The notes below the pieces were generated by a model. It was not told the DNA's origin. It saw nothing but the letters and a program-made list of their open reading frames with translations, and searched no databases. A stretch of 39,478 nucleotides of DNA from Flavobacteriaceae bacterium (lineage in GTDB: Bacteria; Bacteroidota; Bacteroidia; Flavobacteriales; Flavobacteriaceae), in NCBI GenBank assembly GCA_027490305.1, contig JAIXYI010000054.1, forward strand, positions 1 to 39,478, in the 5' to 3' direction. Position 1 is the stretch's first letter; the number at the start of each line of letters is the position of its first letter. Positions 24,823 to 33,229 of the stretch are shown here, one piece after another. A program made the position numbers and the translations under genes.

Positions 24823-27570
24823 TCAAAGGGAATTCATAAACTTCGAAAGAGACGCTTCCTGCGGCAAATCGAGTTTCTTGCGAAGACGATACCGGTGCAG
24901 TTCGACCCCACGGAACGAAATATTCATCAACGGAGCAATCTCCTTCGACGACATATTCATTTTCAGGTAGACACACAAACGGATGTCTCGCGGCGTCAGC
25001 GAGGGAAAGCGTGTCGACAATGCCTTAATGAAATCACTGTGTACCTGGCTCAGGTTGGTTTCAAACGTTTCCCACTCGTGTTTGCTCACCGCGTTGGCTT
25101 TGAGTGTCTTGCGGATCTCTGACTTGAGTTTCGATACGTCTTTCTCTTCTTCGATGATGCGCTTGATGGTTTCAATCATTTCGCCGTGCTTGGCAATCGA
25201 AAGCGATTTCCCTGCTACTTCTGACGATTTGGCCTGCACTTCAAGTTCGAGGATGTGTTTCTCATAGCGCTGGATATACTGTTCGTTCTCCGACTTGAGT
25301 TGCAACTCAAGTATTTTCTTCTGGTGCCGCAGTTCCTCTTCCTTTAACTGCAATTTCTGACGGTAGCGGAATTTGTTCCATTGGTAATACAACAGGAAGA
25401 CGGCGCACGCCAGCACCATATACACCAGGATCATCCATCCGGAGAAATACCATGGTCTGTCAACCGAAAATTCATAGTCTGCCACCTTAACATAGCCGTG
25501 ACCGTCAAAGCGATAAAACGCAATTTCCTGCAATCCGCTGTCGAGGTTGTTCAAGATGACATGACCGTTTCGTGCCCGTTCGTACGTTCCTTCATCATTC
25601 ACACGGTAATACAACTCCGGTCGCCCAAATCCGTAGTAGTCGGAAATGGCATTGATTTCGACCGGCTGGTTGTACAGGATATCGGTATCATCCGTAATCA
25701 AAGCACCCTGGTAGTAACCTTCGACCACAATTTTGGCCCGTTTGCCAGAGGCGCGATTCGGTGAATACAAAAGGAAACCGTCATCGAGATTCAGCAAGAC
25801 ACTTTGGCCGCGCGTGTATGCTTTGGTGTCATCCGAAATCAATTTACCGCCATAGTACTTTTCTGGCAACAGATCCCAATAGAACGCGTGTCTTTTCTGG
25901 GAAACCATATAGAGTACACCATCCCGAACCACCATAAAACGCTGGTCATCAACCGGAATGATGTCGGATATATGAGCGAAAGCCTCGTTGAACACGTCAT
26001 CCTTTACCAATTTCCCTGTGATGGCTTTGTAGGTATACCAAACGCCGTCAATAAGAAAAAGAACTTCATTCTTATAGTTGAAAATCTTTACCCCAAAATC
26101 ATTGGAAATCCCGTTTTGCTGGGAGACGTTTTCAATACTGGTCGTACGGAACTGGTTGTCATACTTAATCCGGTAGAGGCTACGGTAATTGTCGGCCGCC
26201 CATAACTCACCCGGTCGTTCCTGTGCCACATAGCGAATCGGTTTCGTGAATCCACCCAAAATCCGGGGATTCGAAAGATCGGCCAGTGATTTATAAACTG
26301 CAATACCGGTGTAATTGGCCTGGAAGTACGCATCGTCCCAAATACTGTGAAAAAACTCCCATCCACCGTTCACGTTATTCGCACGGAACAATTTCGAACC
26401 GTCGAATACAAAGGTACCGTCGTTGTGTCCTAATATAAAGGAGTTCTCATAGGGATAGATGTCCCACACCTGCCCTTGTGACCCCTGTAAAAGCGACAAC
26501 TGCTCGTTTTGGTAGCGAAAGGCCCCGTGATTGGTCACGAACAAAAAGCCCTCCTGGAAAGACGCCATCGCATAGACCGATCCCAAAACACCGGAATTGT
26601 CGGTAAACAACTCAACGGGCGAATTGATTTCGACGTGTGCAACCCCATTGTCGAGTCCGAGCCACAAATCCTGCTCTTTGTCGACCGTAATACACAAAAT
26701 GGCGTTGTTCCGGATGGCGTTCTGCCGATTGAGGTTCTTCCACCTTCCGGTTTCCATATCCACCAGATACAACCCTTGTTGCGCCGTACCGATGGCCAGG
26801 CGGTTCCCTACAAAACGGGCCGCGTTGATCGATTCCGACTTTAAGCGTTGGTTGAGCGGAGAATCCCACGGTACCAATCGGTCACCCTCCATCACGAACA
26901 CGCCGTTGGCCCGGGTAAAAACATAAACTTTTCCTTTATACCCCTGTATATGGTGTATGATCGATCCTTCTACCGCCTCCCATCCGGGCCGTTTTACAAA
27001 TTGCTCCCCTACCCGCCTGTAAATGCCTTTACGGACGGTTGCCATGAACAAGTCGCCGCCCACCTCATAGCAATAGGAAATCTGGTCGGGCAACATCTTT
27101 CTGGTAATCCGACCGGTTTTATCTATGGTAAGCAGCATGTTGAACGACTGGAAATAAAGCTGGTCACCAAAGCGAAAGATCTTCCATATCTCCTCATTCT
27201 CCGACTTGCCGCTGAAAAAGTCAGCCGATGCCGCCAGAGAGGTATACTGCATCTTTCCGGCTACCCGCTTCCAATAGCCAAATTCCTTGTAGGAGCCGCA
27301 GTAAATGCGATCTCCTTCCGCGTAAAGCGAACGGATGATTGTTTTGTTAGGTAATGTATACTTCTCCCATCGCACGCCATTATACCGAAGTAAAAAGCGG
27401 TTATTGGCAAAATACATCGCATGGTCAGCGCCCTGAACGATGTTCCAGTTCTGGTTATCGCCCTGGTAGTCGGACTTCGTAAAATTTTCGGTAAACGGAA
27501 GCGTTTGCTGCGACCACGTGGGGATGGTCGCCAGCAGGAGTACCCATAATGCCGGCAAGAACTTCTTCAA
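24823..27570 (-). CDS. Membrane-anchored propeller/Y_Y_Y sensor with LuxR-type DNA-binding domain
   Basis: About 915 residues, the likely regulator of the adjoining locus. From a TTG at 27570 the protein begins with a signal peptide-like KKFLPALWVLLLATIPTWSQ; an in-frame TTG at 27606 would add 12 residues. The periplasmic part is a series of Reg_prop-like beta-propeller repeats, ending in a Y_Y_Y-like domain near residues 620-700 (ELYYRVNDEGTYERARNGHV). One membrane helix follows (YFSGWMILVYMVLACAVFLL), then a coiled coil rich in Glu/Lys, and a C-terminal LuxR/GerE-like helix-turn-helix (SLTPRDIRLCVYLKMNMSSK, then FRGVELHRYRLRKKL). No histidine kinase or receiver domain is present, so signalling across the membrane to DNA is direct. 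It lies 242 bases upstream of susC on the same strand. Confidence 0.88.
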   Translation of the reverse strand: MKKFLPALWVLLLATIPTWSQQTLPFTENFTKSDYQGDNQNWNIVQGADHAMYFANNRFLLRYNGVRWEKYTLPNKTIIRSLYAEGDRIYCGSYKEFGYWKRVAGKMQYTSLAASADFFSGKSENEEIWKIFRFGDQLYFQSFNMLLTIDKTGRITRKMLPDQISYCYEVGGDLFMATVRKGIYRRVGEQFVKRPGWEAVEGSIIHHIQGYKGKVYVFTRANGVFVMEGDRLVPWDSPLNQRLKSESINAARFVGNRLAIGTAQQGLYLVDMETGRWKNLNRQNAIRNNAILCITVDKEQDLWLGLDNGVAHVEINSPVELFTDNSGVLGSVYAMASFQEGFLFVTNHGAFRYQNEQLSLLQGSQGQVWDIYPYENSFILGHNDGTFVFDGSKLFRANNVNGGWEFFHSIWDDAYFQANYTGIAVYKSLADLSNPRILGGFTKPIRYVAQERPGELWAADNYRSLYRIKYDNQFRTTSIENVSQQNGISNDFGVKIFNYKNEVLFLIDGVWYTYKAITGKLVKDDVFNEAFAHISDIIPVDDQRFMVVRDGVLYMVSQKRHAFYWDLLPEKYYGGKLISDDTKAYTRGQSVLLNLDDGFLLYSPNRASGKRAKIVVEGYYQGALITDDTDILYNQPVEINAISDYYGFGRPELYYRVNDEGTYERARNGHVILNNLDSGLQEIAFYRFDGHGYVKVADYEFSVDRPWYFSGWMILVYMVLACAVFLLYYQWNKFRYRQKLQLKEEELRHQKKILELQLKSENEQYIQRYEKHILELEVQAKSSEVAGKSLSIAKHGEMIETIKRIIEEEKDVSKLKSEIRKTLKANAVSKHEWETFETNLSQVHSDFIKALSTRFPSLTPRDIRLCVYLKMNMSSKEIAPLMNISFRGVELHRYRLRKKLDLPQEASLSKFMNSL

Positions 27571-27587
27571 AAGCTTCCTATTTCTCC

Positions 27588-27595
27588 CAAAGATA
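27588..27595 (-). promoter_or_regulatory. -7 box (TATCTTTG) before the regulator gene
   Basis: A perfect TAnnTTTG on the minus strand (complement of 27588-27595) lies 17 bases upstream of the TTG at 27570 and inside the longer frame from 27606. This supports the shorter start. No good -33 box is seen; the region upstream is the terminator of the neighbouring gene. Confidence 0.4.
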
Positions 27596-27604
27596 CGGGA
27601 AAGC

Positions 27605-27630
27605 AAAAAAAAGTCCCGTGGTTACGGGAC
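27605..27630 (-). terminator. Rho-independent terminator of the dehydrogenase gene
   Basis: On the minus strand GTCCCGT (27624-27630) pairs with ACGGGAC (27613-27619) around a four-base loop, then eight T residues (complement of 27605-27612). The stop codon TAA (27622-27624) lies within the hairpin. Confidence 0.85.
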
Positions 27631-28842
27631 GATCTCAAACTTTTTTTCGTGGACGTATCCTTCGAGATACCGGAAACGATCGGTCAATCGTCCGGCACGG
27701 GTAATCATGGCACGATCGAGTATACCGTCTTTATCACCATTGAAAAAGGCGGGGATGACATACTCGAGAAACATCTCACCAAATCCTTCACTTGCGTCTT
27801 TAGGAAGTTCGCACGGAAGGTTGTCGACCGCCATCACACCGATGGCACCCGGATGGTGAAAATCGGCCTCTTCGTGTGGGAACGGCAAATAACCATACAG
27901 CGGCTCTGCAATGGTCGACGGACGGACGGTGCACGCAATCGGACCATCTACGTCACAGGAAATATCGGCTACGATCTTGATACGGCACTTCGGATCCTTC
28001 AGCATTTCGCGGGTCAGGATCGATGGTGATTCAGCCGCATGGTAGTGACCGGCCATGAACACATCGGTTGCATTGGCGAACTTGCCAAAATCCGACGTGT
28101 ACTGTTGCGGGTACTTATAAAAGTCAATGGTAGCACCTTCATTTCCGTCAAGGCGACGGTTGTAGTCGAGGGTGTCGAGTTGGCTGAAAACCGGCTCGGT
28201 ATAGGTTTTATCAAGGAAAGCTGCGGGTGTCACTTCCTTGATTTTCATCGCCTCCAGTATTTCCTTCGCCCCCATGGCCACTTTGCCATGACCGGTCAGT
28301 ACGATTTTGATTGGGGGAAGTGTGATGCGGCGAAGGCGTTCGATAAGCGCCTCCTTGCCTTCCAACACTTCGGCTTTCGGCAGTGCGAACAGTTCGTATT
28401 TGAGTCCGAACGCACGGATACCGTTGTAAGCGCCCACAATTCCTGCATATCGTCCGAAACCGATCAGGCGACGGAAATTCGCGTCGACAACGGTTTCATG
28501 GTCATACAGGTCAATTTCTTTGTCGATGATGGCCTGCATCATCTTTTGGTTGTGGGGTTGTTTCTTAATGGTGTGCGAAAAGAAAAAGTACTTCTTGTTC
28601 GGAATCAGGGCATCGGCCGGGACTTCCTTCACACCGATAAAGATGTCACAGTCGCTGACATCCTGGGTCACTTCAAAACCGGCGTTGCGGTACTCATCAT
28701 CGGTAAAAAAGCGGACATCCGAACTTTCAACCTTGATCTCGACCGACGGAAACCGCTGTTTCAGCAACAGTAAGGCCGCAGGCGCGAAAACAACCCTCCG
28801 ATCTGGTGGACTCTTTCGCTCCCTGATGATTGCAATTTTCAT
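27622..28842 (-). CDS. Saccharopine/alanine dehydrogenase-like NAD(P)-dependent oxidoreductase
   Basis: A 406-residue soluble enzyme of the AlaDH/PNT and lysine-forming saccharopine dehydrogenase superfamily. The N-terminal domain begins MKIAIIRERKSPPDRRVVFA, the typical start in which a Lys/Arg/Glu cluster binds substrate. HTIKKQPHNQKMM and the YDHETVVD segment follow. The central Rossmann domain holds IVLTGHGKVAMGAKEILEAM (GxGxxxxG with an unusual His). IVADISCDVDGPI near residue 290 is typical of the LYS1-like branch. It probably acts on lysine/saccharopine or a related amino acid; the exact reaction is not decided. It is a single gene with its own terminator, divergent from the serine hydrolase gene. 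Confidence 0.82.
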   Translation of the reverse strand: MKIAIIRERKSPPDRRVVFAPAALLLLKQRFPSVEIKVESSDVRFFTDDEYRNAGFEVTQDVSDCDIFIGVKEVPADALIPNKKYFFFSHTIKKQPHNQKMMQAIIDKEIDLYDHETVVDANFRRLIGFGRYAGIVGAYNGIRAFGLKYELFALPKAEVLEGKEALIERLRRITLPPIKIVLTGHGKVAMGAKEILEAMKIKEVTPAAFLDKTYTEPVFSQLDTLDYNRRLDGNEGATIDFYKYPQQYTSDFGKFANATDVFMAGHYHAAESPSILTREMLKDPKCRIKIVADISCDVDGPIACTVRPSTIAEPLYGYLPFPHEEADFHHPGAIGVMAVDNLPCELPKDASEGFGEMFLEYVIPAFFNGDKDGILDRAMITRAGRLTDRFRYLEGYVHEKKFEIVP

Positions 28843-29140
28843 AGCGTAATCAGAAATTTAATAAAAACACCTTAGTGTTTTTACGAAAACGTTGTAGTTT
28901 GTTTGTAGTTATCCCGTAACGGTCGACAAAAATAAAAAATTTCACCAACTATATTAGAATTGTTACAAATATAACTCGATATTTCAAACACGCCATAGGG
29001 CACGCAAAATTTTAGCAAATTATAATCCCCAGTCTTTCAGCCGCGTGTAGCCGAACCCATTGACAACACACGGTTTGTCAGGCAGGAAGTTGCGAAAATC
29101 GGGGCCGGGTTTCCTATATTTGCGAAAGAGCCCCATCAGC
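28843..29140. other. Divergent intergenic region
   Basis: 298 bases between the dehydrogenase (minus) and serine hydrolase (plus) genes. It is AT-rich around 28850-29000. Minus-strand -7-like words TATTTTTG (complement of 28927-28934) and TATATTTG (complement of 28966-28973) occur without well-spaced -33 boxes. The plus-strand promoter is listed separately. No gene or RNA is seen. Confidence 0.4.
29090..29122 (+). promoter_or_regulatory. Promoter for the serine hydrolase gene
   Basis: TTG (29090-29092), a 22-base spacer and TATATTTG (29115-29122) match the Bacteroidota consensus. The box ends 18 bases before the ATG at 29141 and lies downstream of an in-frame ATG at 29060, which excludes that earlier start. 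Confidence 0.6.
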
Positions 29141-30307
29141 ATGAATCGTTCCCTTTTTAGCCTCTTTTTTGTTTTGTGCGCCCTGGGCTGCTCCAAAAAA
29201 GACCGCACACCGGCCGACCCGAAATCATCTCCCTCCCCTTTTGCGGTGCACATGCCGAAGGTGCCTGCTTCTTATAAAGAGGCGCATCTACCCCACATTG
29301 AAGAATTTTATAACCGCACCTGGGAGCGGAACCACACCAGCGGCGGCTTCCTCGTAGCGAAGAATGGCGAAATCCTGTTCGAGAAATACAGCGGGTATGG
29401 CCGTATCGAAACCGAAAGCAAAATCGACCGCGATACGCCCCTGCACATCGCTTCTATGAGCAAGGTGCTTACGGCTGCCGTTGTCTTGCGACTGGTAGAC
29501 GAAGGCAAACTGCGCCTCGACCAGGACGTCAGCACCATCCTCAACCCCTTTCCCTACCCCGGTGTGACCGTCGAAATGCTGTTGTGCCACCGCAGCGGAA
29601 TTCCGTATTATGCCTGGTTCGGCGACGACCAGAAGATATGGGATCACGCGAAACCGATGAAAAACCACGATGTGCTCGACCTCCTCAACCAACACAAATT
29701 CCCGCTGAATTTCTATTCAGGACGCCGGTTCGCCTACTGCAACACCAATTACGTATTGCTGGCGCTTATCATCGAAAAAATCACCGGAATGGACTACCCG
29801 ACGGCCATGAAGAAGCTTCTCTTCGATCCCATCGGCATGACGCATACGTTCGTGTTCAATATTGACACCGATAAAGACAAGGTCTCCCAAAGCTATAAAG
29901 GCAACAAAATCCGCCTGGCCTTCGACTGGACCGACGGCACCTGCGGCGATAAGAACATCTACTCCACCCCGCGCGACCTGCTCAAATTCGATATCGCCAC
30001 CTACGCACCCGGTTTTCTCAGCACCGCGCTGAAAGAAAAAGCATGGAGCGGCAAAAGCTACGAATCAAAAGGAAAACGCAATTACGGCTACGGCATGCGC
30101 ATCTACGAATGGCAAACCGGCCAGAAGATGCTCTACCACAACGGATGGTGGCACGGCAACACCTCTTCTTACATCACCCTCAAGAAAGATACCGTCACCA
30201 TCATCGGCATCGCCAACAAATACTCCTCTATGCCGTGGCAAGCCTGGAAACTGACGCCGTCGTTTGGGGATTATCCGTTTAAGGTGGGGGAGGAAGAAGG
30301 AAATTAA
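29141..30307 (+). CDS. Serine hydrolase (class C beta-lactamase/PBP-like) lipoprotein
   Basis: A 388-residue lipoprotein from the ATG at 29141: SPII signal MNRSLFSLFFVLCALGC, then a Pro/Ser linker. The beta-lactamase fold (PF00144) is clear: the catalytic SMSK tetrad (SxxK) in TPLHIASMSKVLTAAVVLRL, the YCN motif in RRFAYCNTNYVLLALIIE, and HNGWWHG as the third (HxG) motif near residue 330. Such proteins are serine hydrolases ranging from D-aminopeptidases and esterases to beta-lactamases; periplasmic peptidoglycan or ester cleavage is possible, the substrate unknown. It is a single gene with its own promoter. The 3' flank runs directly into repeat-rich DNA. Confidence 0.88.
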   Translation: MNRSLFSLFFVLCALGCSKKDRTPADPKSSPSPFAVHMPKVPASYKEAHLPHIEEFYNRTWERNHTSGGFLVAKNGEILFEKYSGYGRIETESKIDRDTPLHIASMSKVLTAAVVLRLVDEGKLRLDQDVSTILNPFPYPGVTVEMLLCHRSGIPYYAWFGDDQKIWDHAKPMKNHDVLDLLNQHKFPLNFYSGRRFAYCNTNYVLLALIIEKITGMDYPTAMKKLLFDPIGMTHTFVFNIDTDKDKVSQSYKGNKIRLAFDWTDGTCGDKNIYSTPRDLLKFDIATYAPGFLSTALKEKAWSGKSYESKGKRNYGYGMRIYEWQTGQKMLYHNGWWHGNTSSYITLKKDTVTIIGIANKYSSMPWQAWKLTPSFGDYPFKVGEEEGN

Positions 30308-30362
30308 CAATGGACGATGTACGATGAACAATGTTCGATGAACGATGTAGAATGAACAACGG
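30303..30362. repeat. Degenerate short-word repeats (GATGAACAATG type)
   Basis: A run of related 9-10 base words (GATGTAC, GATGAACAATG, GATGAACGATG) after the serine hydrolase stop. The inverse complement of this pattern recurs at 30611-30642, so the two stretches flank the 60-bp repeats as an imperfect inverted pair. Confidence 0.6.
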
Positions 30363-30459
30363 ACAGCGTAGCTTGGAATGACTGCGGCGGTGTGGTGGGT
30401 AGCCAACCTAAATTGCTGTACTAACAACTTTCGCGAAATCACTACACTACGAACCATCT

Positions 30460-30605
30460 TCCTTGCGAGGCGTAGCCGAAGCAACCCTCCTTACAACACT
30501 ATTCATAGCGCGGAACGCGTCCTTGCGAGGCGCAGCCGAAGCAACCCTCCTTACAACACTATTCATAGCGCGGAACACGTCCTTGCGAGGCGCAGCCGAA
30601 GCAAA
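30460..30605. repeat. Tandem 60-bp repeat with TTGCGAGGCG-AGCCGAAGCAA core
   Basis: Two full units (30481-30540 and 30541-30600) differ at a single base, in the word GGAAC[G/A]CG. They are preceded by a partial unit that carries the core CTTGCGAGGCGTAGCCGAAG from 30461 and followed by the first bases of another. The core recurs three times. It contains TTGC/GCAA ends able to pair. No spacers differ between units, so this is not a CRISPR array. The stretch 30308-30663 has no credible gene. Confidence 0.9.
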
Positions 30606-30663
30606 CCAAAAATTGTACATTGTTCATTGTACATTCCCCATTGCAACCTATCTTTGCCCTCCC

Positions 30664-31057
30664 GGGGTCGACTGGTTTTGACAGCGGGTCGAATGCGACG
30701 ATAAGCACGTCGGGAACGGAAACATCTCCCGTTATCCAATGTTTCAACACTTTACACGGCGAATCTAATTACGCTCTGGCTGCTTAATCTGAATTACAGT
30801 AGGATTTAGCCGCGCTCCTGCAAGGCAGGAGGGCCGGATTCTCCCGGGAAGCCCTGGTCTGTGGCGTTCCATCAGGGGGAACCGTAAAAACGGACCTACG
30901 GATCGCTCCGCCTCGTGGCGGTCCGGACACCTAAGAGGATAAGCGGAAGGCGGCGGTCCCTGGCCACACCTTCTGACGAAAACCCAATCAGGGACTAAGC
31001 GCGTAGAAAGTCCTCGTATTGCCTGTTTGGACGGGAGTTCGATTCTCCCCGACTCCA
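30664..31057 (+). ncRNA. ssrA: tmRNA (ssrA), tag peptide GESNYALAA
   Basis: A transfer-messenger RNA that rescues stalled ribosomes. The 5' end GGGGTCG (30664-30670) pairs with CGACTCC (31050-31056), giving the tRNA-like acceptor stem. A T-arm with GAGTTCGATTCTC lies just before the 3' end. The tag frame begins with GGC at 30758 and ends with TAA at 30785-30787, giving GESNYALAA, with the AxAA-type ending recognised by ClpXP-class proteases. The 3' CCA does not seem to be encoded; CAA follows the discriminator A at 31057, so CCA would be added later. Between tag and tRNA-like end lie GC-rich stems expected for the pseudoknots. A terminator follows directly. Confidence 0.95.
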
Positions 31058-31059
31058 CA

Positions 31060-31085
31060 AGCCCGTTTCGACGGGCTTTTTTTTT
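31060..31085 (+). terminator. Rho-independent terminator of tmRNA
   Basis: AGCCCGT (31060-31066), loop TTCG, ACGGGCT (31071-31077), then eight T residues (31078-31085). Confidence 0.92.
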
Positions 31086-31371
31086 AGGAGCAAGGCGCAA
31101 GTATCAAGGAGCAAGGTTTCAGTAGTTGGCAGTAGGCAGTCGCAGTAGGCAGTTTAATGTCCTAAACTGGAACTTTCTTCTTTACATCAAACGTACCTAA
31201 GTAGTCACCGTCCTTCCGAGCGCAGCGAAGGAATCCCGTTTAGCAGGCCGTTGCACGTTCTGGTGGATTTTGGCGTGCCGGCGCCCACTGCCAACTGCCA
31301 CTGCCCACTGCCTACTGAAAAGGCGCCGTCGGGTCGTCCGCTATAGCCCCTCCTGTCGTCGGGGGCTGCCG
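31086..31371. repeat. Repeat-rich intergenic DNA after tmRNA
   Basis: It holds CAAGGAGCAAGG-type words (31088-31118), GGCAGTAGGCAGT words (31119-31154), a CCTTCCGAGCG-CAGCGAAGGAATC element (31208-31232) and ACTGCC(A/C) words (31284-31317). The last are the inverse complement of the 31119-31154 set and form an imperfect inverted pair about 130 bases apart. No gene is seen. Confidence 0.7.
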
Positions 31372-32625
31372 CTACCACCCCTCACGCAAACTCCTTCTCC
31401 GCCACACCATCCGTGCAGCATCGCGGCCACTTTGCAACGCTCCCTCCACCGTGGCGGTATGTTCAGGATGCCAGGCTTCCCCGGCGATAAAAATCGTATC
31501 CCCAAACCCTTCCGCCACCTGTTCTAATATTGCGTAACTCTCGGGCTTCAGCCAGGAATAAGCACCTCCGGTCGGTGAGGCTGTCGTGTATCGAAATACC
31601 GTCGATGCCCGCAATCGCTCCCCGATTGATTCCTTCGGAAAGGCAATCGCCAGTTTGGCCAACGTGCGGGCTACTAAATCGCGGTCGGCGACTTCTGCAT
31701 AGTGGGGCGCGTAATCGTTACCGATCCAACCGGTCAAAACGGGTTTTTGTAACGATAACTGGGTCCAGAAGGTAAAGCCTTCATCTGCAAACAAAAAGCC
31801 GAGATCGGGATAGTCTTCCTCCCAAAATGGGGTGTCAAATTCAAGCGCTACTTTAATGACTTCTCCCCACCCCACGCCTTCCGCCCGTTTTGAAAGACCT
31901 ATATCGGGTATGATTTCGGGGTGGTTACGTCGCAGGGCGGGCAACGGTACCGTAACGATTACGGCATCCGCAGAGAAGGTTCGGTTGTCGGCAAACGCCG
32001 TTACCTTTCCGTCTTCCCACTCAATACGGGTCACTACCGTTTGTACTTCCAACCGGAACCCATCGCCTAAACAGGCTTGCAGCATACGGTCACATAAAGG
32101 ACCATAACCGTTTACGGGGCGAAACTCTGTTTCTTCCGATGCCCATTCCTCCCGAATGCAAAACACACTGAGTTCGTCGATATCGGCCAGGTCGAGTCCC
32201 TGCGCGCGGTCGTGGACTTCCTGTCGCAACGCCGCATAGTGTGGAGCGGCAAAATCGCGTTGCAGCAAAGCCCCTACAGTCATATCCGTTTCCAATGCGC
32301 ACATCGCCGACACGAAGGCGTCCCATTCGTCCGAAACCTCGTCTATTTGCTGTAGGCCGTCTTCCGTACCAAAATAAAATGACCCGGTGATCGGAACAGT
32401 CGGAAGTCCGAAACGCGCCATCAGCGCCATCGTCAGCGGCAAATCCCCGTGGATGAACTCGGCACCTCCCTCCACCTCCATCGAAAAACCATCCGGCCGC
32501 AAGGTATGGATACGTCCCCCTATCCGATCAGACGCCTCCAGTAACGTCACCGCAACGCCTTTCGAGCGAAGTTCAAGAGCGGCGGAAAGGCCGGTGGCAC
32601 CGGCGCCGATGACGAGTACTTTCAT
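31372..32625 (-). CDS. Flavin monoamine oxidase family FAD-dependent oxidoreductase
   Basis: A 417-residue flavoenzyme. The N-terminal Rossmann motif is [20 protein letters not shown], followed by a Glu ([14 protein letters not shown]) that binds the FAD ribose and the RxGGR segment typical of amine oxidases. [14 protein letters not shown] follows; the C-terminal FAD-binding block is [20 protein letters not shown] with QSGRDAA. It oxidises an amine (monoamine, polyamine or amino acid) to an imine with release of hydrogen peroxide; the substrate is not readable. No signal peptide, so cytosolic. It is a single gene between two repeat-rich intervals, with no terminator found. Confidence 0.9.
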   Translation of the reverse strand: MKVLVIGAGATGLSAALELRSKGVAVTLLEASDRIGGRIHTLRPDGFSMEVEGGAEFIHGDLPLTMALMARFGLPTVPITGSFYFGTEDGLQQIDEVSDEWDAFVSAMCALETDMTVGALLQRDFAAPHYAALRQEVHDRAQGLDLADIDELSVFCIREEWASEETEFRPVNGYGPLCDRMLQACLGDGFRLEVQTVVTRIEWEDGKVTAFADNRTFSADAVIVTVPLPALRRNHPEIIPDIGLSKRAEGVGWGEVIKVALEFDTPFWEEDYPDLGFLFADEGFTFWTQLSLQKPVLTGWIGNDYAPHYAEVADRDLVARTLAKLAIAFPKESIGERLRASTVFRYTTASPTGGAYSWLKPESYAILEQVAEGFGDTIFIAGEAWHPEHTATVEGALQSGRDAARMVWRRRSLREGW

Positions 32626-32650
32626 AGGTCGGGAGGGAAAAGGTTAATTT

Positions 32651-32690
32651 GGGAATTTGAAGATTTGAAGATTTGGAAATTTGGAAATGG
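32651..32690. repeat. ATTTGAAGATTTGGA-type short repeats
   Basis: A run of heptamer-like words (ATTTGAAG, ATTTGGAA) upstream of the amine oxidase start. The reverse complement pattern recurs at 33424-33451, so the pair flanks the small lipoprotein gene in inverted orientation. Confidence 0.65.
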
Positions 32691-32845
32691 GAGTGCGTTC
32701 TTACAACCATTCTTACGGAAAATTGGAATAAGGCTTCTCAACCGGTAAAACCGGAATTGTAGTCTTCAGAATAGAATCGTACTGCCACTAAAGCCGTGGG
32801 AAGTCTCTTTACGCATACTGACCGCACACTTATATCGAACGCACG

Positions 32846-33229
32846 TTAATTTAGTTGATAAATGTCGTCGTAGGCAACGAAATCTTTTCTGCCTATCGTA
32901 AACATTTGTTGCCCATTCTCATCCCTAATCAAACCCACACTTTCATCTTTTGTCGGAAAGTACAGTTGATAACCTCTCCCGTCTTCCAGCTTCAAAGTAT
33001 ACGTATAGACGGAATTTTCATACTGGATGCCTGTTTGCGTATACTTGTATTTTTTAGTCGTCCCCACACTGTCCATAATTGAAATGACAGACGGAGAAAA
33101 AGAGATCTCGAATTTGTTCCCTTCTTTATCCAGCGCTTTCCATTTACCCTGAAAGGTATCAGATCCACTGCAGCTTACAAATACTAACGGAAGTAGCAAA
33201 AGTAGGATTAACGTACCTCGTATTTTCAT
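32846..33229 (-). CDS. Small hypothetical lipoprotein
   Basis: A 127-residue lipoprotein with signal MKIRGTLILLLLLPLVFVSC. The mature part (TFQGKWKALDKEGNKFEISF and later GRGYQLYFPTKDES) looks like a small beta-barrel of lipocalin-like type: GKWK followed by alternating strands. This is common for short Bacteroidota lipoproteins, but I cannot name a family. It stands alone between inverted short repeats. No operon partner or terminator is visible. Confidence 0.7.
   Translation of the reverse strand: MKIRGTLILLLLLPLVFVSCSGSDTFQGKWKALDKEGNKFEISFSPSVISIMDSVGTTKKYKYTQTGIQYENSVYTYTLKLEDGRGYQLYFPTKDESVGLIRDENGQQMFTIGRKDFVAYDDIYQLN

Noticed and set aside
28039..28773. A 244-codon open frame antisense to the dehydrogenase gene
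   Set aside because: The opposite strand encodes a clear enzyme with its own terminator; the antisense frame is a codon-bias shadow.
30460..30605. CRISPR array
   Set aside because: The 60-bp units are contiguous and nearly identical, with no variable spacers and no cas genes.
30765..31100. A 111-codon open frame on the minus strand
   Set aside because: It lies across the tmRNA and its terminator; the RNA gene explains the sequence.
30664..31371. Integrative element at tmRNA
   Set aside because: No integrase, no duplicated tmRNA 3' end and no element-like gene set downstream.
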